Positions 28,080-35,906 of a stretch of DNA of 64,000 bases are shown piece by piece; the stretch's first letter is position 1; each line of letters begins with the position of its first letter. The notes under the pieces are model-generated. The model was given only the letters and a program-made list of their open reading frames with translations. It was not told the origin of the DNA and searched no databases. Position numbers and translations under genes: made by a program. Source of the DNA: Bombella mellum (GTDB lineage Bacteria > Pseudomonadota > Alphaproteobacteria > Acetobacterales > Acetobacteraceae); contig NZ_PDLY01000001.1 in assembly GCF_014048465.1 (NCBI RefSeq), positions 372,001 to 436,000 on the forward strand, read 5' to 3'.

Positions 28080-29566
28080 TGTTGGGTGTCCTTTGCCGGG
28101 TGGCTGTCATCCATCGTCTGCACGATGCGGCTTGTGGAATGTCCGTCCAGCAGCGGGGCCAGACAGACACGCCCGCCATGTTCCCTGACGACATCACCCC
28201 CGACGACCTCATCTTCCCGGTAATCGGCCCCTTTCACGAGGACGTGGGGCTTCAGGGCGGAGATGATGTCCAGTGGCGTGTTCTCATCAAAGAGGACGAC
28301 CAGATCGACATGCCGCAGGGCACGGATGACCGTGGCCCGGGCCTGTTCTGTCTGGAGCGGGCGGCGGGGGCCTTTCAGCCGCCTGATGGAGGCGTCGGTG
28401 TTGAGGGCGACGATCAGCTTGTCACCCTGGCTGGCGGCAAACTGGATGAGCGAGACATGGCCGGGATGGAGCAGGTCGAAACAGCCATTCGTCAGGACGA
28501 CGGAGGCTCCGTGCCGTTTCCAGTTCTCCACGATGGCGCAGGCGTCGGGCAGGGGAAGGCAGGCTCCGCTGTCGGCGATTTCTTCCAGCAGCTTCTGGTG
28601 CAGTTCGTCCCGGGTGACAAAGGCCGTGCCCAGCTTGCTGACGGCAATGGCGGCGGCCGTGGTGGCCATGGTCACGGCGCTGGCCAGGGAGCGGCCACTG
28701 GCCAGGGCACAGGCGATCGTGGCGATGACGGTGTCCCCGGCCCCGGAGACGTCATAGACTTCTGAAGGATGGGCACGGCAGTGCAGCGGGGCGGCCTTCT
28801 GCTGCCAGAGCGTCATGCCTTTTTCGGAGCGTGTGAGGAGAATGTCGCCGCCCGTCAGTGGGGCGACGGCGGCGCAGGCCTGTTCCACCTCCTCATCATC
28901 CGTCAGTGTCCACGGGCGGCCTGCCGGGTGGGCGATGCCGGAGGCGGCAAGGGCCTTGCCGAGTTCCTGCCGGTTGGGTGTCAGCAGGCTGGCCCCCCGA
29001 TAGGCGGAGAGATCGGCCCGCTTGGGGTCCACCAGAACGGGAATGCTCTGGCTGCGGGCGGCCTCCATGACGGCGTGCAGGACACGGTCGGAGAGGACAC
29101 CCTTGGCATAGTCGGAACAGATGAGAATCCGGGATGTTTCCAGTGCCTTCAGGGTGGAGGCGATGAGGGCCTCCTCGGTGGCCCTGGAGAAGGGGACGAG
29201 CTTTTCATTGTCCAGTCGGACGATCTGCTGCCGCCCGCTGAGGACACGGGTCTTCGTGATGGTCGTCCAGCTGGCATCATCGACCAGACCGTCCAGCCTG
29301 ATCTCCTGCCATACCGAAAGGGCCTGACGGAGCGTCCCGGCCGCCTGATCCGTACCCACCACGCCGACCGGATGGACCGGATGACCGAGGGCGGCCACGT
29401 TCACGGCCACGTTGGCGGCTCCGCCGGGCGTGGACCGCTGGTGGCTGCTCAGCAGGACAGGGACGGGGGCTTCCGGCGAGATGCGGGTGACATCCCCGGT
29501 GATGTACTGGTCCAGCAGCAGATCACCCAGAATGGTGATGGCACCGTCATTCAGCGTGTCAGTCAA
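28076..29566 (-). CDS. hldE: Bifunctional heptose 7-phosphate kinase / heptose 1-phosphate adenylyltransferase
   Basis: Makes the ADP-heptose precursor of the LPS inner core: it phosphorylates heptose 7-phosphate, then adenylylates heptose 1-phosphate. The N-terminal ribokinase-type domain (residues about 8-330) shows TPGGAANVAVNVAALG and the catalytic GAGDTVIATIACALASG. The C-terminal nucleotidyltransferase domain (about 355-490) begins TNGCFDLLHPGH. The 496-aa fused form is normal. The start is TTG 29566 with a strong GGGAGGG seven bases upstream. The gene is first in a two-gene minus-strand unit with the AGE epimerase. Confidence 0.94.
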   Translation of the reverse strand: MTDTLNDGAITILGDLLLDQYITGDVTRISPEAPVPVLLSSHQRSTPGGAANVAVNVAALGHPVHPVGVVGTDQAAGTLRQALSVWQEIRLDGLVDDASWTTITKTRVLSGRQQIVRLDNEKLVPFSRATEEALIASTLKALETSRILICSDYAKGVLSDRVLHAVMEAARSQSIPVLVDPKRADLSAYRGASLLTPNRQELGKALAASGIAHPAGRPWTLTDDEEVEQACAAVAPLTGGDILLTRSEKGMTLWQQKAAPLHCRAHPSEVYDVSGAGDTVIATIACALASGRSLASAVTMATTAAAIAVSKLGTAFVTRDELHQKLLEEIADSGACLPLPDACAIVENWKRHGASVVLTNGCFDLLHPGHVSLIQFAASQGDKLIVALNTDASIRRLKGPRRPLQTEQARATVIRALRHVDLVVLFDENTPLDIISALKPHVLVKGADYREDEVVGGDVVREHGGRVCLAPLLDGHSTSRIVQTMDDSHPAKDTQQ

Positions 29567-29747
29567 AAAACGTCCCTCCCTTCAGGAGACAGCACTGCCC
29601 GTGAATGGCGTTCGGCAGCGTCCGTGGCCTCATGTCTGGAGGGGAAAGTTTAGGATGTTTTTACCGCTCTGTCGTCAGGGAAAGGGTCTTATCCAGCCCG
29701 GAAGAGGATTTGTGGCACAATAAATAAATTTTTATACATTTTTGAAG

Positions 29748-29776
29748 TTGACAGTGGTAATTATGACACATACTCA
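29748..29776 (+). promoter_or_regulatory. Possible promoter for the sulfotransferase gene
   Basis: A perfect TTGACA at 29748-29753 is followed 17 bases later by TACTCA at 29771-29776, a weak -10. It lies inside a distinctly AT-rich 255-base gap (29567-29821) that contains A/T runs unlike the rest of the window. The same gap must also hold the hldE promoter on the other strand, which I could not define. Confidence 0.35.
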
Positions 29777-29821
29777 TGCAATACAGACTGAAACAAAAAA
29801 AACAGGGCCGGGAAGTACGTA

Positions 29822-30640
29822 ATGTCTCGTCATGTTCACTTTATATCCGGTCTTCCCCGCTCAGGAAGTACCCTCCTTAGTGTTCTTTTAGGGCAGCATC
29901 CTGACATTTACTGTGCAGAATATTCAACGCCTGTCTGTTCTCTCATGACAAAGATGCTTTCCGTTATTTCAGAAGGTGAATATAAAACTGAATTCAGCGA
30001 TGAAAAGGTCATGAATCTTCTTAAGAAGACAATGGATACATATCATGACATGCCATCAAGGCCGAATCTGGTCATTGACAATAACCGGGCCTGGTGCAGC
30101 AAGCTTCAGCTTCTGGACTATCTCTACCCTGATGCAAAAGTGATCTGCTGTGTGCGTGATCCTGTCTGGGTGATCAACTCCTTTGAGCGCATCATTGGCA
30201 GGGATCCGACACTTTCATCCTATCTCGTGCCCGTGGAACATCGGGCCACGCTTCATCAGCGGGTGAATTATCTGCTGTCTCCTGCGGGGGCTTTCGGTTT
30301 TGCGTATCAGGCCTTGCAGGAGGCGTTTTTCGGACAGTTTTCGTCCAAATTGGTACTGGTTGATTATGACAGCCTGGTGACACAGCCCCTGTCCGTCATG
30401 CGTCTTCTGGAAAAGGAACTGAACGTTCCTGCTGCCACTTATGACATGAACAATGTCTGTTACACGCCTCCTACGGCATACGACAAGGCTCTGGAAACGC
30501 CGGGGCTGCATGAAATTGCCCCGAAGGTGGAGCCTCAGAAGCATCCTCTCATATTGCCACCCGATGTCGTGAACCGTCTGGCTGGGGGTGCATTCTGGAG
30601 GGACAGAAGCATGAACCCGAAGTCGGTACGGATCATATGA
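29822..30640 (+). CDS. Sulfotransferase family protein
   Basis: PAPS-dependent sulfotransferase fold, 272 aa. The 5'-phosphosulfate loop is SGLPRSGSTLL at residues 9-19, and the 3'-phosphate-binding strand/helix VICCVRDPVWVINSFERI at about 107-124 holds the expected Arg112 and Ser120. No signal peptide is visible, so it is probably cytoplasmic. Base composition is clearly lower in GC than its neighbours, with AT-ending codons common in the first third; together with the AT-rich upstream gap this suggests acquisition by transfer. It stands alone between hldE and the convergent truA. A glycan or lipid acceptor near LPS genes is only inference. Confidence 0.8.
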   Translation: MSRHVHFISGLPRSGSTLLSVLLGQHPDIYCAEYSTPVCSLMTKMLSVISEGEYKTEFSDEKVMNLLKKTMDTYHDMPSRPNLVIDNNRAWCSKLQLLDYLYPDAKVICCVRDPVWVINSFERIIGRDPTLSSYLVPVEHRATLHQRVNYLLSPAGAFGFAYQALQEAFFGQFSSKLVLVDYDSLVTQPLSVMRLLEKELNVPAATYDMNNVCYTPPTAYDKALETPGLHEIAPKVEPQKHPLILPPDVVNRLAGGAFWRDRSMNPKSVRII

Positions 30641-30653
30641 AAACCAGCAGAGT

Positions 30654-31475
30654 TTATGGCCGGAAAGGATCATCCGGGTAGCCGACATCCATCAGGCATA
30701 GGCCATCGGGGGGAGCGGTGGGGCCAGCCTTGCAGCGGTCCCGGGCTTCCAAAGCCTCCTTCACACGGTCCGGGTGCCACTGGTGATGGCCGACCAGAGC
30801 CAGCGTTCCGACCATGTTGCGGACCTGATGGTGCAGGAAGGACCGGGCCTGCACGTCCACATGGACATGGTCGCCTGAGCGGGTGATGGTGAGTTCATCC
30901 AGCGTCCGCAGGGCGTCCCGGGCCTGACAGGCCGCCGCCCGGAAGGAGGTGAAGTCATGCCCGCCCAGCAGATGGTTAGCTCCCTCCTGCATGGCCTCGA
31001 CATCCAGCGGGGCACGGATGTGCCAGACGAACCCTTCCTGCATGGCCGGACGGGCGGGACGGTTGAGGATGGTATAGCGGTAACGCCGCCATGTGGCGGA
31101 GAAGCGGGCGTTCCAGCCTTCAGGAGCCGGGGCGGCTTCCAGAATGGAAATGGGGTGGGGCTTCAGATGGTAGCCGATGGCGTCCCGCACGGCCTTGCGG
31201 CTGAGGGGGGCATCATCGGGAAAGTCCAGATGGGCCACGAGTCCGGCGGCATGGACGCCTGAATCGGTCCGGCCCGCCGTCACGCTGCTGACCCTGCGGC
31301 CCTGCGTGAGATGTTCGGCGGCCTCCTCGATGAGCTGCTGGACGGAAAGGCCACTTTTCTGGCGTTGCCAGCCGACATAGGGCCGCCCGTCAAACTCGAT
31401 GCGGATGGCCCAGCGGCTGATGCCGGGCGGGGCGGCGTCAGTCAAGGCGCATCCCTCTGTCCAGTTTCGTGCCAC
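30654..31475 (-). CDS. truA: tRNA pseudouridine(38-40) synthase TruA
   Basis: Isomerises uridines 38-40 in the anticodon stem-loop of many tRNAs. IRIEFDGRPYVGWQRQ near the N-terminus, the catalytic VTAGRTDSGVHAAG (Asp near residue 67) and the C-terminal FLHHQVRNMVGTLALVG are all conserved. As drawn from ATG 31475 (273 aa) it overlaps the fmt 3' end by 38 bases. An in-frame TTG at 31445 would cut the overlap to eight bases and remove ten poorly conserved residues. It is last in the def-fmt-truA operon. Confidence 0.93.
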   Translation of the reverse strand: MARNWTEGCALTDAAPPGISRWAIRIEFDGRPYVGWQRQKSGLSVQQLIEEAAEHLTQGRRVSSVTAGRTDSGVHAAGLVAHLDFPDDAPLSRKAVRDAIGYHLKPHPISILEAAPAPEGWNARFSATWRRYRYTILNRPARPAMQEGFVWHIRAPLDVEAMQEGANHLLGGHDFTSFRAAACQARDALRTLDELTITRSGDHVHVDVQARSFLHHQVRNMVGTLALVGHHQWHPDRVKEALEARDRCKAGPTAPPDGLCLMDVGYPDDPFRP

Positions 31476-32370
31476 GGAGGAAGGCCTCCCGGTCCATCAT
31501 GGCCCGACCCGGTTTCTGGATGCGTTCGATCCGCAGGCAGCCTGTCCCGCAGGCAATGGTCAGTCTGTCATCCAGAACCGTGCCCGGAGCGGGAGCCGAG
31601 GCCATGAGGGCGGCAGTTTCGGCCTCGTCAGGCAGGCTGACGGCTCCGATGCGGTAGGTCTGCCCCTCCAGCAGCGTGTAGCTGCCGGGCCACGGGATGA
31701 AGGCCCGTACCTGACGTTCAATCTCTACAGCCGGGCGGCCCCAGTCGATCTGCCCGTCCCTGCGTTCCAGCCTTGGAGCATAGCAGCTCCGGGAATCATC
31801 CTGTGGAACGGCAGTCGGCTGTTCCTCCAGCGTGCGGACGACCAGCCGGGCACCGATCTCAGCCAGCCGGTCATGCAGGCTGCCTGCCGTGTCCTCGGGT
31901 GTGATGGGGGTGGCCTCGGAGAGAAGGACGGCTCCGGTATCCAGTCCCCTGTCCATCTGCATGATGCAGACGCCGCTTTCGGCATCTCCAGCTCGGATGG
32001 CGGACTGGATGGGCGAGGCTCCCCGCCAGCGGGGGAGCAGGCTGGCATGGATGTTCAGGCAGCCGAGCCGGGGAGCCTTCAGGATGGCTTCCGGCAGGAT
32101 GAGGCCATAGGCGGCCACGATGGCGGCATCGGCCCTCAGGCTCTGGAAGAAGGCCAGCTCTTCATCATTGTGGCGCAGTTTTTCCGGGGTCCGCACGGGG
32201 ATGCCGAGCGCATCGGCCGCCTCATGCACGGGCTGACGCCGTAGGGCCTTGCCCCGGCCGGCGGGACGGGGGGGCTGCGTATAGACGGCGACAATCTCAT
32301 GCCCGGCATTGATCAGGCCATGCAGGGCCGGGACGGAAAAATTCGGCGATCCCATGAAAACGAGGCGCAT
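31438..32370 (-). CDS. fmt: Methionyl-tRNA formyltransferase
   Basis: Formylates initiator Met-tRNA using 10-formyltetrahydrofolate. The N-terminus MRLVFMGSPNFSVPAL is diagnostic. The catalytic segment contains NIHASLLPRWRGASPIQ (Asn, His) near residues 108-124, followed by the conserved GVCIMQMDRGLDTG stretch. The C-terminal OB-fold domain is present. Length 310 aa. It begins three bases after the def stop, the usual def-fmt pairing. Confidence 0.95.
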   Translation of the reverse strand: MRLVFMGSPNFSVPALHGLINAGHEIVAVYTQPPRPAGRGKALRRQPVHEAADALGIPVRTPEKLRHNDEELAFFQSLRADAAIVAAYGLILPEAILKAPRLGCLNIHASLLPRWRGASPIQSAIRAGDAESGVCIMQMDRGLDTGAVLLSEATPITPEDTAGSLHDRLAEIGARLVVRTLEEQPTAVPQDDSRSCYAPRLERRDGQIDWGRPAVEIERQVRAFIPWPGSYTLLEGQTYRIGAVSLPDEAETAALMASAPAPGTVLDDRLTIACGTGCLRIERIQKPGRAMMDREAFLRGTKLDRGMRLD

Positions 32371-32373
32371 GGC

Positions 32374-32925
32374 TTACCGTCTCCGCTTCTGTTCCTTGGC
32401 CAGACGGCGCATGATCATGTTGCGCTTCAGGGAGGACAGATGATCGACGAACAGGATGCCATCCAGATGGTCGATCTCATGCTGGATGCAGGTGGCCAGC
32501 AGGCCGTCCGCATCCTGTTCGATGGTCTGGCCGTCCAGATCACGATAGCGGACACGGATGGATTCCGGTCGGATGACCTCGGCATACTGGTTGGGGAGGG
32601 AGAGGCAGCCTTCCTCCCGCACGGCCAGTGTCTCGGTGGACTCGATGATCTCGGGATTGATGAGGACCATCGGGCGGCGGGGTTCATCCTCCCGGGCGAC
32701 ATCAACCAGAACGAAACGCTGGCTGAGTCCTACCTGTGGGGCGGCCAGACCGATGCCGGGGGCCTTGTACATGGCGGAGAACATGCCCGGCAGGGCCTCA
32801 CGGAGGGCGGTCATGTCTTCCGGGCGGACTTCACGGGCCACCTGGCTTAGCACGGGCTGGGGAGCGACAAGGATTGATGTCGGGGCGATGTCATCAAGCC
32901 GGTCGAGGAACTCTAGATTTTTCAT
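32374..32925 (-). CDS. def: Peptide deformylase
   Basis: Removes the formyl group from nascent proteins; a metal enzyme. All three motifs are intact: GIGLAAPQVG near residues 57-66, EEGCLSLP (Cys ligand) near 104-111, and QHEIDHLDGILF (His ligands and Glu) near 147-158. Length 183 aa. It has a slightly longer N-terminus than usual (about 15 residues before the PILVAP-like start), and no clear ribosome site precedes ATG 32925. First gene of the def-fmt-truA operon. Confidence 0.95.
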   Translation of the reverse strand: MKNLEFLDRLDDIAPTSILVAPQPVLSQVAREVRPEDMTALREALPGMFSAMYKAPGIGLAAPQVGLSQRFVLVDVAREDEPRRPMVLINPEIIESTETLAVREEGCLSLPNQYAEVIRPESIRVRYRDLDGQTIEQDADGLLATCIQHEIDHLDGILFVDHLSSLKRNMIMRRLAKEQKRRR

Positions 32926-32984
32926 GGCGGCATGTTAGCGGCTGGGGATGGGTAATTCCAGCCTGTTCTTCATGCAGGGCGTGT

Positions 32985-33026
32985 GGGGAGTGTGCCTCTT
33001 GCATCGGGAGTGTGCCGCCCTCATAT
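32985..33026 (+). promoter_or_regulatory. Candidate heat-shock promoter with direct repeats before hsp20
   Basis: CTTG at 32998-33001 and CTCATAT at 33020-33026 are 18 bases apart, resembling the alphaproteobacterial RpoH pattern (CTTG, 17-18 bases, CYTATNT). The 11-base sequence GGGAGTGTGCC occurs twice, at 32986-32996 and 33006-33016, exactly 20 bases apart and flanking the -35. The downstream gene is a small heat-shock protein, which supports a heat-shock reading. No experimental evidence is available. Confidence 0.4.
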
Positions 33027-33104
33027 GTTCCGGTGCAGGCGATGCCTCGTGAGGGTTGTCTGTCCGTATTCACGTCTCGCTCCCTGAGGAGGCACCGTAA
33101 CGTC

Positions 33105-33620
33105 ATGTCATCTGGACGTCTTTTCACTTCTCCCATGTTTCTGGGGTTTGATCATCTGGAACAAATGCTTGAACGGGCATCAAAAACAGCATCGGACGGG
33201 TATCCGCCCTACAACATCGAGCAGCTGAGCCGTACGGCACTTCGCATCACGCTGGCGGTGGCCGGGTTCGTCATGGATGATCTCCAGATCACCCAGGAAG
33301 ACAACCAGCTCGTGATCCGTGGGCGACAGGCGGACGACACGCAGGGGCGTGTTTTCCTGCATCGCGGGATTGCGGCACGTCAGTTCCACAAGGCTTTCGT
33401 CCTGGCGGAAGGAATCGAGATTGCCGGTGCCTGGCTGGATAACGGCCTGCTGCACATTGACCTTCATCGTCCGGAGCCGGAGGTGCGGGTGAAGCACATT
33501 GCCATCCAGCAGGGCAGTTCCGGGGGAGCCGTGCGGGCCCCGGCACCACCGGCCCGTGACGTGGAGCTGGCCCGTGATCTGCCTCCTGTTGCAGAGGAGG
33601 AGCTTTTTGGCCGGGAATGA
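33105..33620 (+). CDS. Small heat-shock protein, Hsp20/IbpA family
   Basis: ATP-independent chaperone that holds unfolding proteins. After the N-terminal MFLGFDHLEQMLERA segment, typical of IbpA-type proteins of alphaproteobacteria, residues about 30-130 form the alpha-crystallin domain (LRITLAVAGFVMDDLQI and LVIRGRQ, then FHKAFVLAEGIEIAGAWLDN). A Pro/Ala-rich tail follows. The frame is open far upstream, but ATG 33105 has GAGGAGG about 12 bases before it and gives 171 aa. A DUF1150 gene follows immediately, a common pairing. Confidence 0.9.
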   Translation: MSSGRLFTSPMFLGFDHLEQMLERASKTASDGYPPYNIEQLSRTALRITLAVAGFVMDDLQITQEDNQLVIRGRQADDTQGRVFLHRGIAARQFHKAFVLAEGIEIAGAWLDNGLLHIDLHRPEPEVRVKHIAIQQGSSGGAVRAPAPPARDVELARDLPPVAEEELFGRE

Positions 33621-33660
33621 CGAGAGGGGAGCTTCCGCCAGCGGCAGGCTGGCGGGAGAC

Positions 33661-33870
33661 ATGCAGGAACGTGCCCGGGCGATGACGGGAGCGGAGCTGC
33701 GGGACTGGGGGATGAAGGAGGTCGCCTATTTCCGGACCATAACGCATGAGGGGGCCACGCTGGTGGCCATTCATGCAGCGGACGGCACCCCGGTTGGCAT
33801 TGCCGAGGATGAGGACAGTGCCGTGGATGCCATCCTGGAGCAGGACATGGTGCCGACCTTCCTGCAATGA
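33661..33870 (+). CDS. DUF1150 family protein
   Basis: A 69-residue acidic protein of unknown function that resembles the DUF1150 family usually encoded next to IbpA-type heat-shock genes in alphaproteobacteria. The core WGMKEVAYFRTITHEGATLV, then GIAEDEDSAVDAILEQDM, is the family pattern. Start ATG 33661 is supported by GGGAG upstream; ATG 33682 is an alternative. It lies 40 bases after hsp20 and is probably cotranscribed. A role in controlling the chaperone has been suggested by context only. Confidence 0.8.
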   Translation: MQERARAMTGAELRDWGMKEVAYFRTITHEGATLVAIHAADGTPVGIAEDEDSAVDAILEQDMVPTFLQ

Positions 33871-33916
33871 AGGGCCAGCCGTGGGGTTGCCCTTTCCTGG
33901 CGGATGGAAGGCTGGA

Positions 33917-34165
33917 TCATCGTCTGTTTTGCGAGCGGCAACGTGTCTGGATCCAGTCAAACAGCAGCCATAGGGGAAGGACTATGACGACCATGCAGGC
34001 GAGGTCGAGGAGGTCGCTGTGTCCGATGCCCCAGTAGAGGCTCAGCTGGTGGGAGGTACGGTCCGAGATCATGCTGCACGTGACGAAAGAGCAGGTTTGT
34101 GAACCTTCGAACAGGATTTTTTTCATGGCCTCCCCAGCATCCGGAGTGGACATGGGCACATCCAC
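33917..34165 (-). CDS. Hypothetical small membrane protein
   Basis: An 82-codon frame with one strong hydrophobic segment near its C-terminus (LLDLACMVVIVLPLWLLF, residues about 52-69) and a short basic tail. I do not recognise it. Possible starts are GTG 34165 with AGGA just upstream, ATG 34153, or ATG 34126 with GGGGAGG just upstream. It lies 58 bases downstream of lptB on the same strand, where many proteobacteria have rpoN or hpf. Codon use is less GC-biased than its neighbours, so it may not be real. Confidence 0.4.
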   Translation of the reverse strand: MDVPMSTPDAGEAMKKILFEGSQTCSFVTCSMISDRTSHQLSLYWGIGHSDLLDLACMVVIVLPLWLLFDWIQTRCRSQNRR

Positions 34166-34223
34166 TTTTCCTGACAGATGCTGTCAGCTCATTATGGCAG
34201 GGGTGTGAAAGAGTTTTTTCCCT

Positions 34224-34970
34224 TTACAGGGAGAAATTCTCTCCCAGATAGACCCGGCGCACGTCCTCGTTGGCCACGATGGCTTCCGGTGTTCCTTCCA
34301 TCAGGACACGGCCGCCATGAAGTATGTAAGCCCGGTCGATGACCTCCAGCGTCTCACGCACGTTATGGTCCGTGATGAGAACGCCGATGCCACGGTCCTT
34401 CAGATGGGAGACGAGGGCACGGATCTCACTGACGGCAATGGGGTCGATCCCGGCCAGTGGCTCATCCAGAAGGATGTAGTTCGGCTGGCTTGCGAGGGCA
34501 CGGGCGATCTCGAGACGGCGACGTTCACCGCCTGAAAGGGCCAGGGCGGGCGAGTGCCGCAGGCGGGTGATGCCGAACTCGGCCAGCAGGCCGTCCAGCA
34601 TGGCCTGACGCTTGTCCCGGTCCTTCTCGATGGCTTCCAGCGCAACAAGGATGTTCTGCTCGACGTTCAGCCCCCGGAAGATGCTGGCCTCCTGCGGCAG
34701 GTAGCCGACGCCCAGCCGTGCCCGGCGGTACATGGGCAGGGGCGTGATGTCGGCACCGTCCAGAGTGATGCTGCCCATGTCCGCCTGCACGAGGCCGACG
34801 ATCATGTAGAAGCTGGTCGTCTTTCCGGCCCCGTTCGGGCCAAGCAGGCCGACCGCCTCGCCCCGCTGGACATGCAGGGAGACGTCATGAACGACGGTGC
34901 GCTTCTTGTAGCTTTTTCCGATGCCACGGGCCGCCAGCCCCGGCATGACCTGCCTGTCTTCCATGATCAC
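34224..34970 (-). CDS. lptB: LPS export ABC transporter ATP-binding protein
   Basis: ATPase that powers LPS extraction from the inner membrane with LptF/G. The Walker A GPNGAGKTT is near residue 40, the signature LSGGERRRLEIARAL near 140 and the Walker B YILLDEPLAGIDP near 160; the Q-loop follows VGYLPQEASIF. Length 248 aa. The start is GTG 34970 overlapping the lptA stop, or ATG 34964. It is the last clear gene of the rnd-kdsD-lptC-lptA-lptB unit. LptF/G genes are not in the window. Confidence 0.95.
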   Translation of the reverse strand: MIMEDRQVMPGLAARGIGKSYKKRTVVHDVSLHVQRGEAVGLLGPNGAGKTTSFYMIVGLVQADMGSITLDGADITPLPMYRRARLGVGYLPQEASIFRGLNVEQNILVALEAIEKDRDKRQAMLDGLLAEFGITRLRHSPALALSGGERRRLEIARALASQPNYILLDEPLAGIDPIAVSEIRALVSHLKDRGIGVLITDHNVRETLEVIDRAYILHGGRVLMEGTPEAIVANEDVRRVYLGENFSL

Positions 34971-35899
34971 TTGCCTGTTTCGTTGGGAACGATCAGCCCC
35001 TGTACCGGATTGCTGGACCCGGAAAGCATGTGGGAGACGCCCGTCTTCAGGTTCACGATGGCCTGGGAGCCGTTGTTCTGGTTCTGTCCCTGTGTGACAT
35101 GGACATGCCCGATCAGCCTGGCCAGCTCCGGCCCGGCGAGATAGACGCCACGGTCGCCGGTGGCGGTCTGCCGTTCGGTCCGGATGACGACATGACCCCA
35201 GCCATAGGCACGGTCCAGGTTGCCGCTTCTGGATTTCTCCGTGCCCGGGGCCTGGCTGGCCCTGTTGGCGGCCTTCTGGGCATCGGAAAGTTCCACGGCC
35301 TGCATGATGTCGGCCGTGATGCGCTTGCCGTCATTTGTGTTGACGGTTGCATCGCCCCAGCCGATGGAAACCCGTGTGTGCGGGTAATATTCCACCAGGT
35401 CCCGGGCCGTCATCAGCTGGCGTGGCGTGGTGAATTTCATCGCCTTGCCGGTCATCAGCAGGACGGCCTTGTCGACGTCATAGAGGCCGTGGTCACCCCA
35501 GCCCTGATCTTCCAGATTGTAGATGTGGACATGACCGAAAGCCTCGACCCGATACAGCTCCATGTCGTCATCGCCGCCAGCCTGGCTGCCGTTGCCGTCG
35601 GTGGTGGCCGTACCGGCAGGTTTCTGCTTGGGGCGCAGATAGCCGACCAGAGTGTCGGCATCCACCGTCATGTCTCCCCGCTGGGCACGGGCACCGCCCG
35701 TCAGGGTGACGGTCTGGCGGTTGTGGTCGTAAATCTCTTCCTTCTTCCAGAACAGATGGACCACCTGACCATGTGACTGGTCCTGGGCGGCAGTCTCGGC
35801 GGAGACGGCCTCCGAGGAGGGGACCAGGGCACCGGCCAGCAGACATCCTGTGGCGGCAAGGAGCGCATGAGGGCGGAAAGAAACAGGGAGACGCATCAT
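34967..35899 (-). CDS. lptA: LPS transport periplasmic protein LptA (OstA-like)
   Basis: Periplasmic bridge protein carrying LPS between LptC and LptD. A signal peptide (FRPHALLAATGCLLAGALV) is followed by an OstA-type beta-jellyroll from about residue 45, including TVTLTGGARAQRGDMTVDAD. A Gly/Asp-rich insertion near 95-110 and a C-terminal 60-residue extension make it longer (about 310 aa) than E. coli LptA (185). ATGATG at 35899/35896 follows AAGGAAGC; the frame extends to 36079 inside lptC but that part is not family-like. It ends overlapping lptB by four bases. Confidence 0.9.
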   Translation of the reverse strand: MMRLPVSFRPHALLAATGCLLAGALVPSSEAVSAETAAQDQSHGQVVHLFWKKEEIYDHNRQTVTLTGGARAQRGDMTVDADTLVGYLRPKQKPAGTATTDGNGSQAGGDDDMELYRVEAFGHVHIYNLEDQGWGDHGLYDVDKAVLLMTGKAMKFTTPRQLMTARDLVEYYPHTRVSIGWGDATVNTNDGKRITADIMQAVELSDAQKAANRASQAPGTEKSRSGNLDRAYGWGHVVIRTERQTATGDRGVYLAGPELARLIGHVHVTQGQNQNNGSQAIVNLKTGVSHMLSGSSNPVQGLIVPNETGK

Positions 35900-35906
35900 G
35901 CTTCCT

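Noticed and set aside
26988-28223. A 411-codon + strand frame opposite the AGE epimerase
   Set aside because: The minus-strand frame carries the AGE-family His motifs and is coupled to hldE; the + frame has none.
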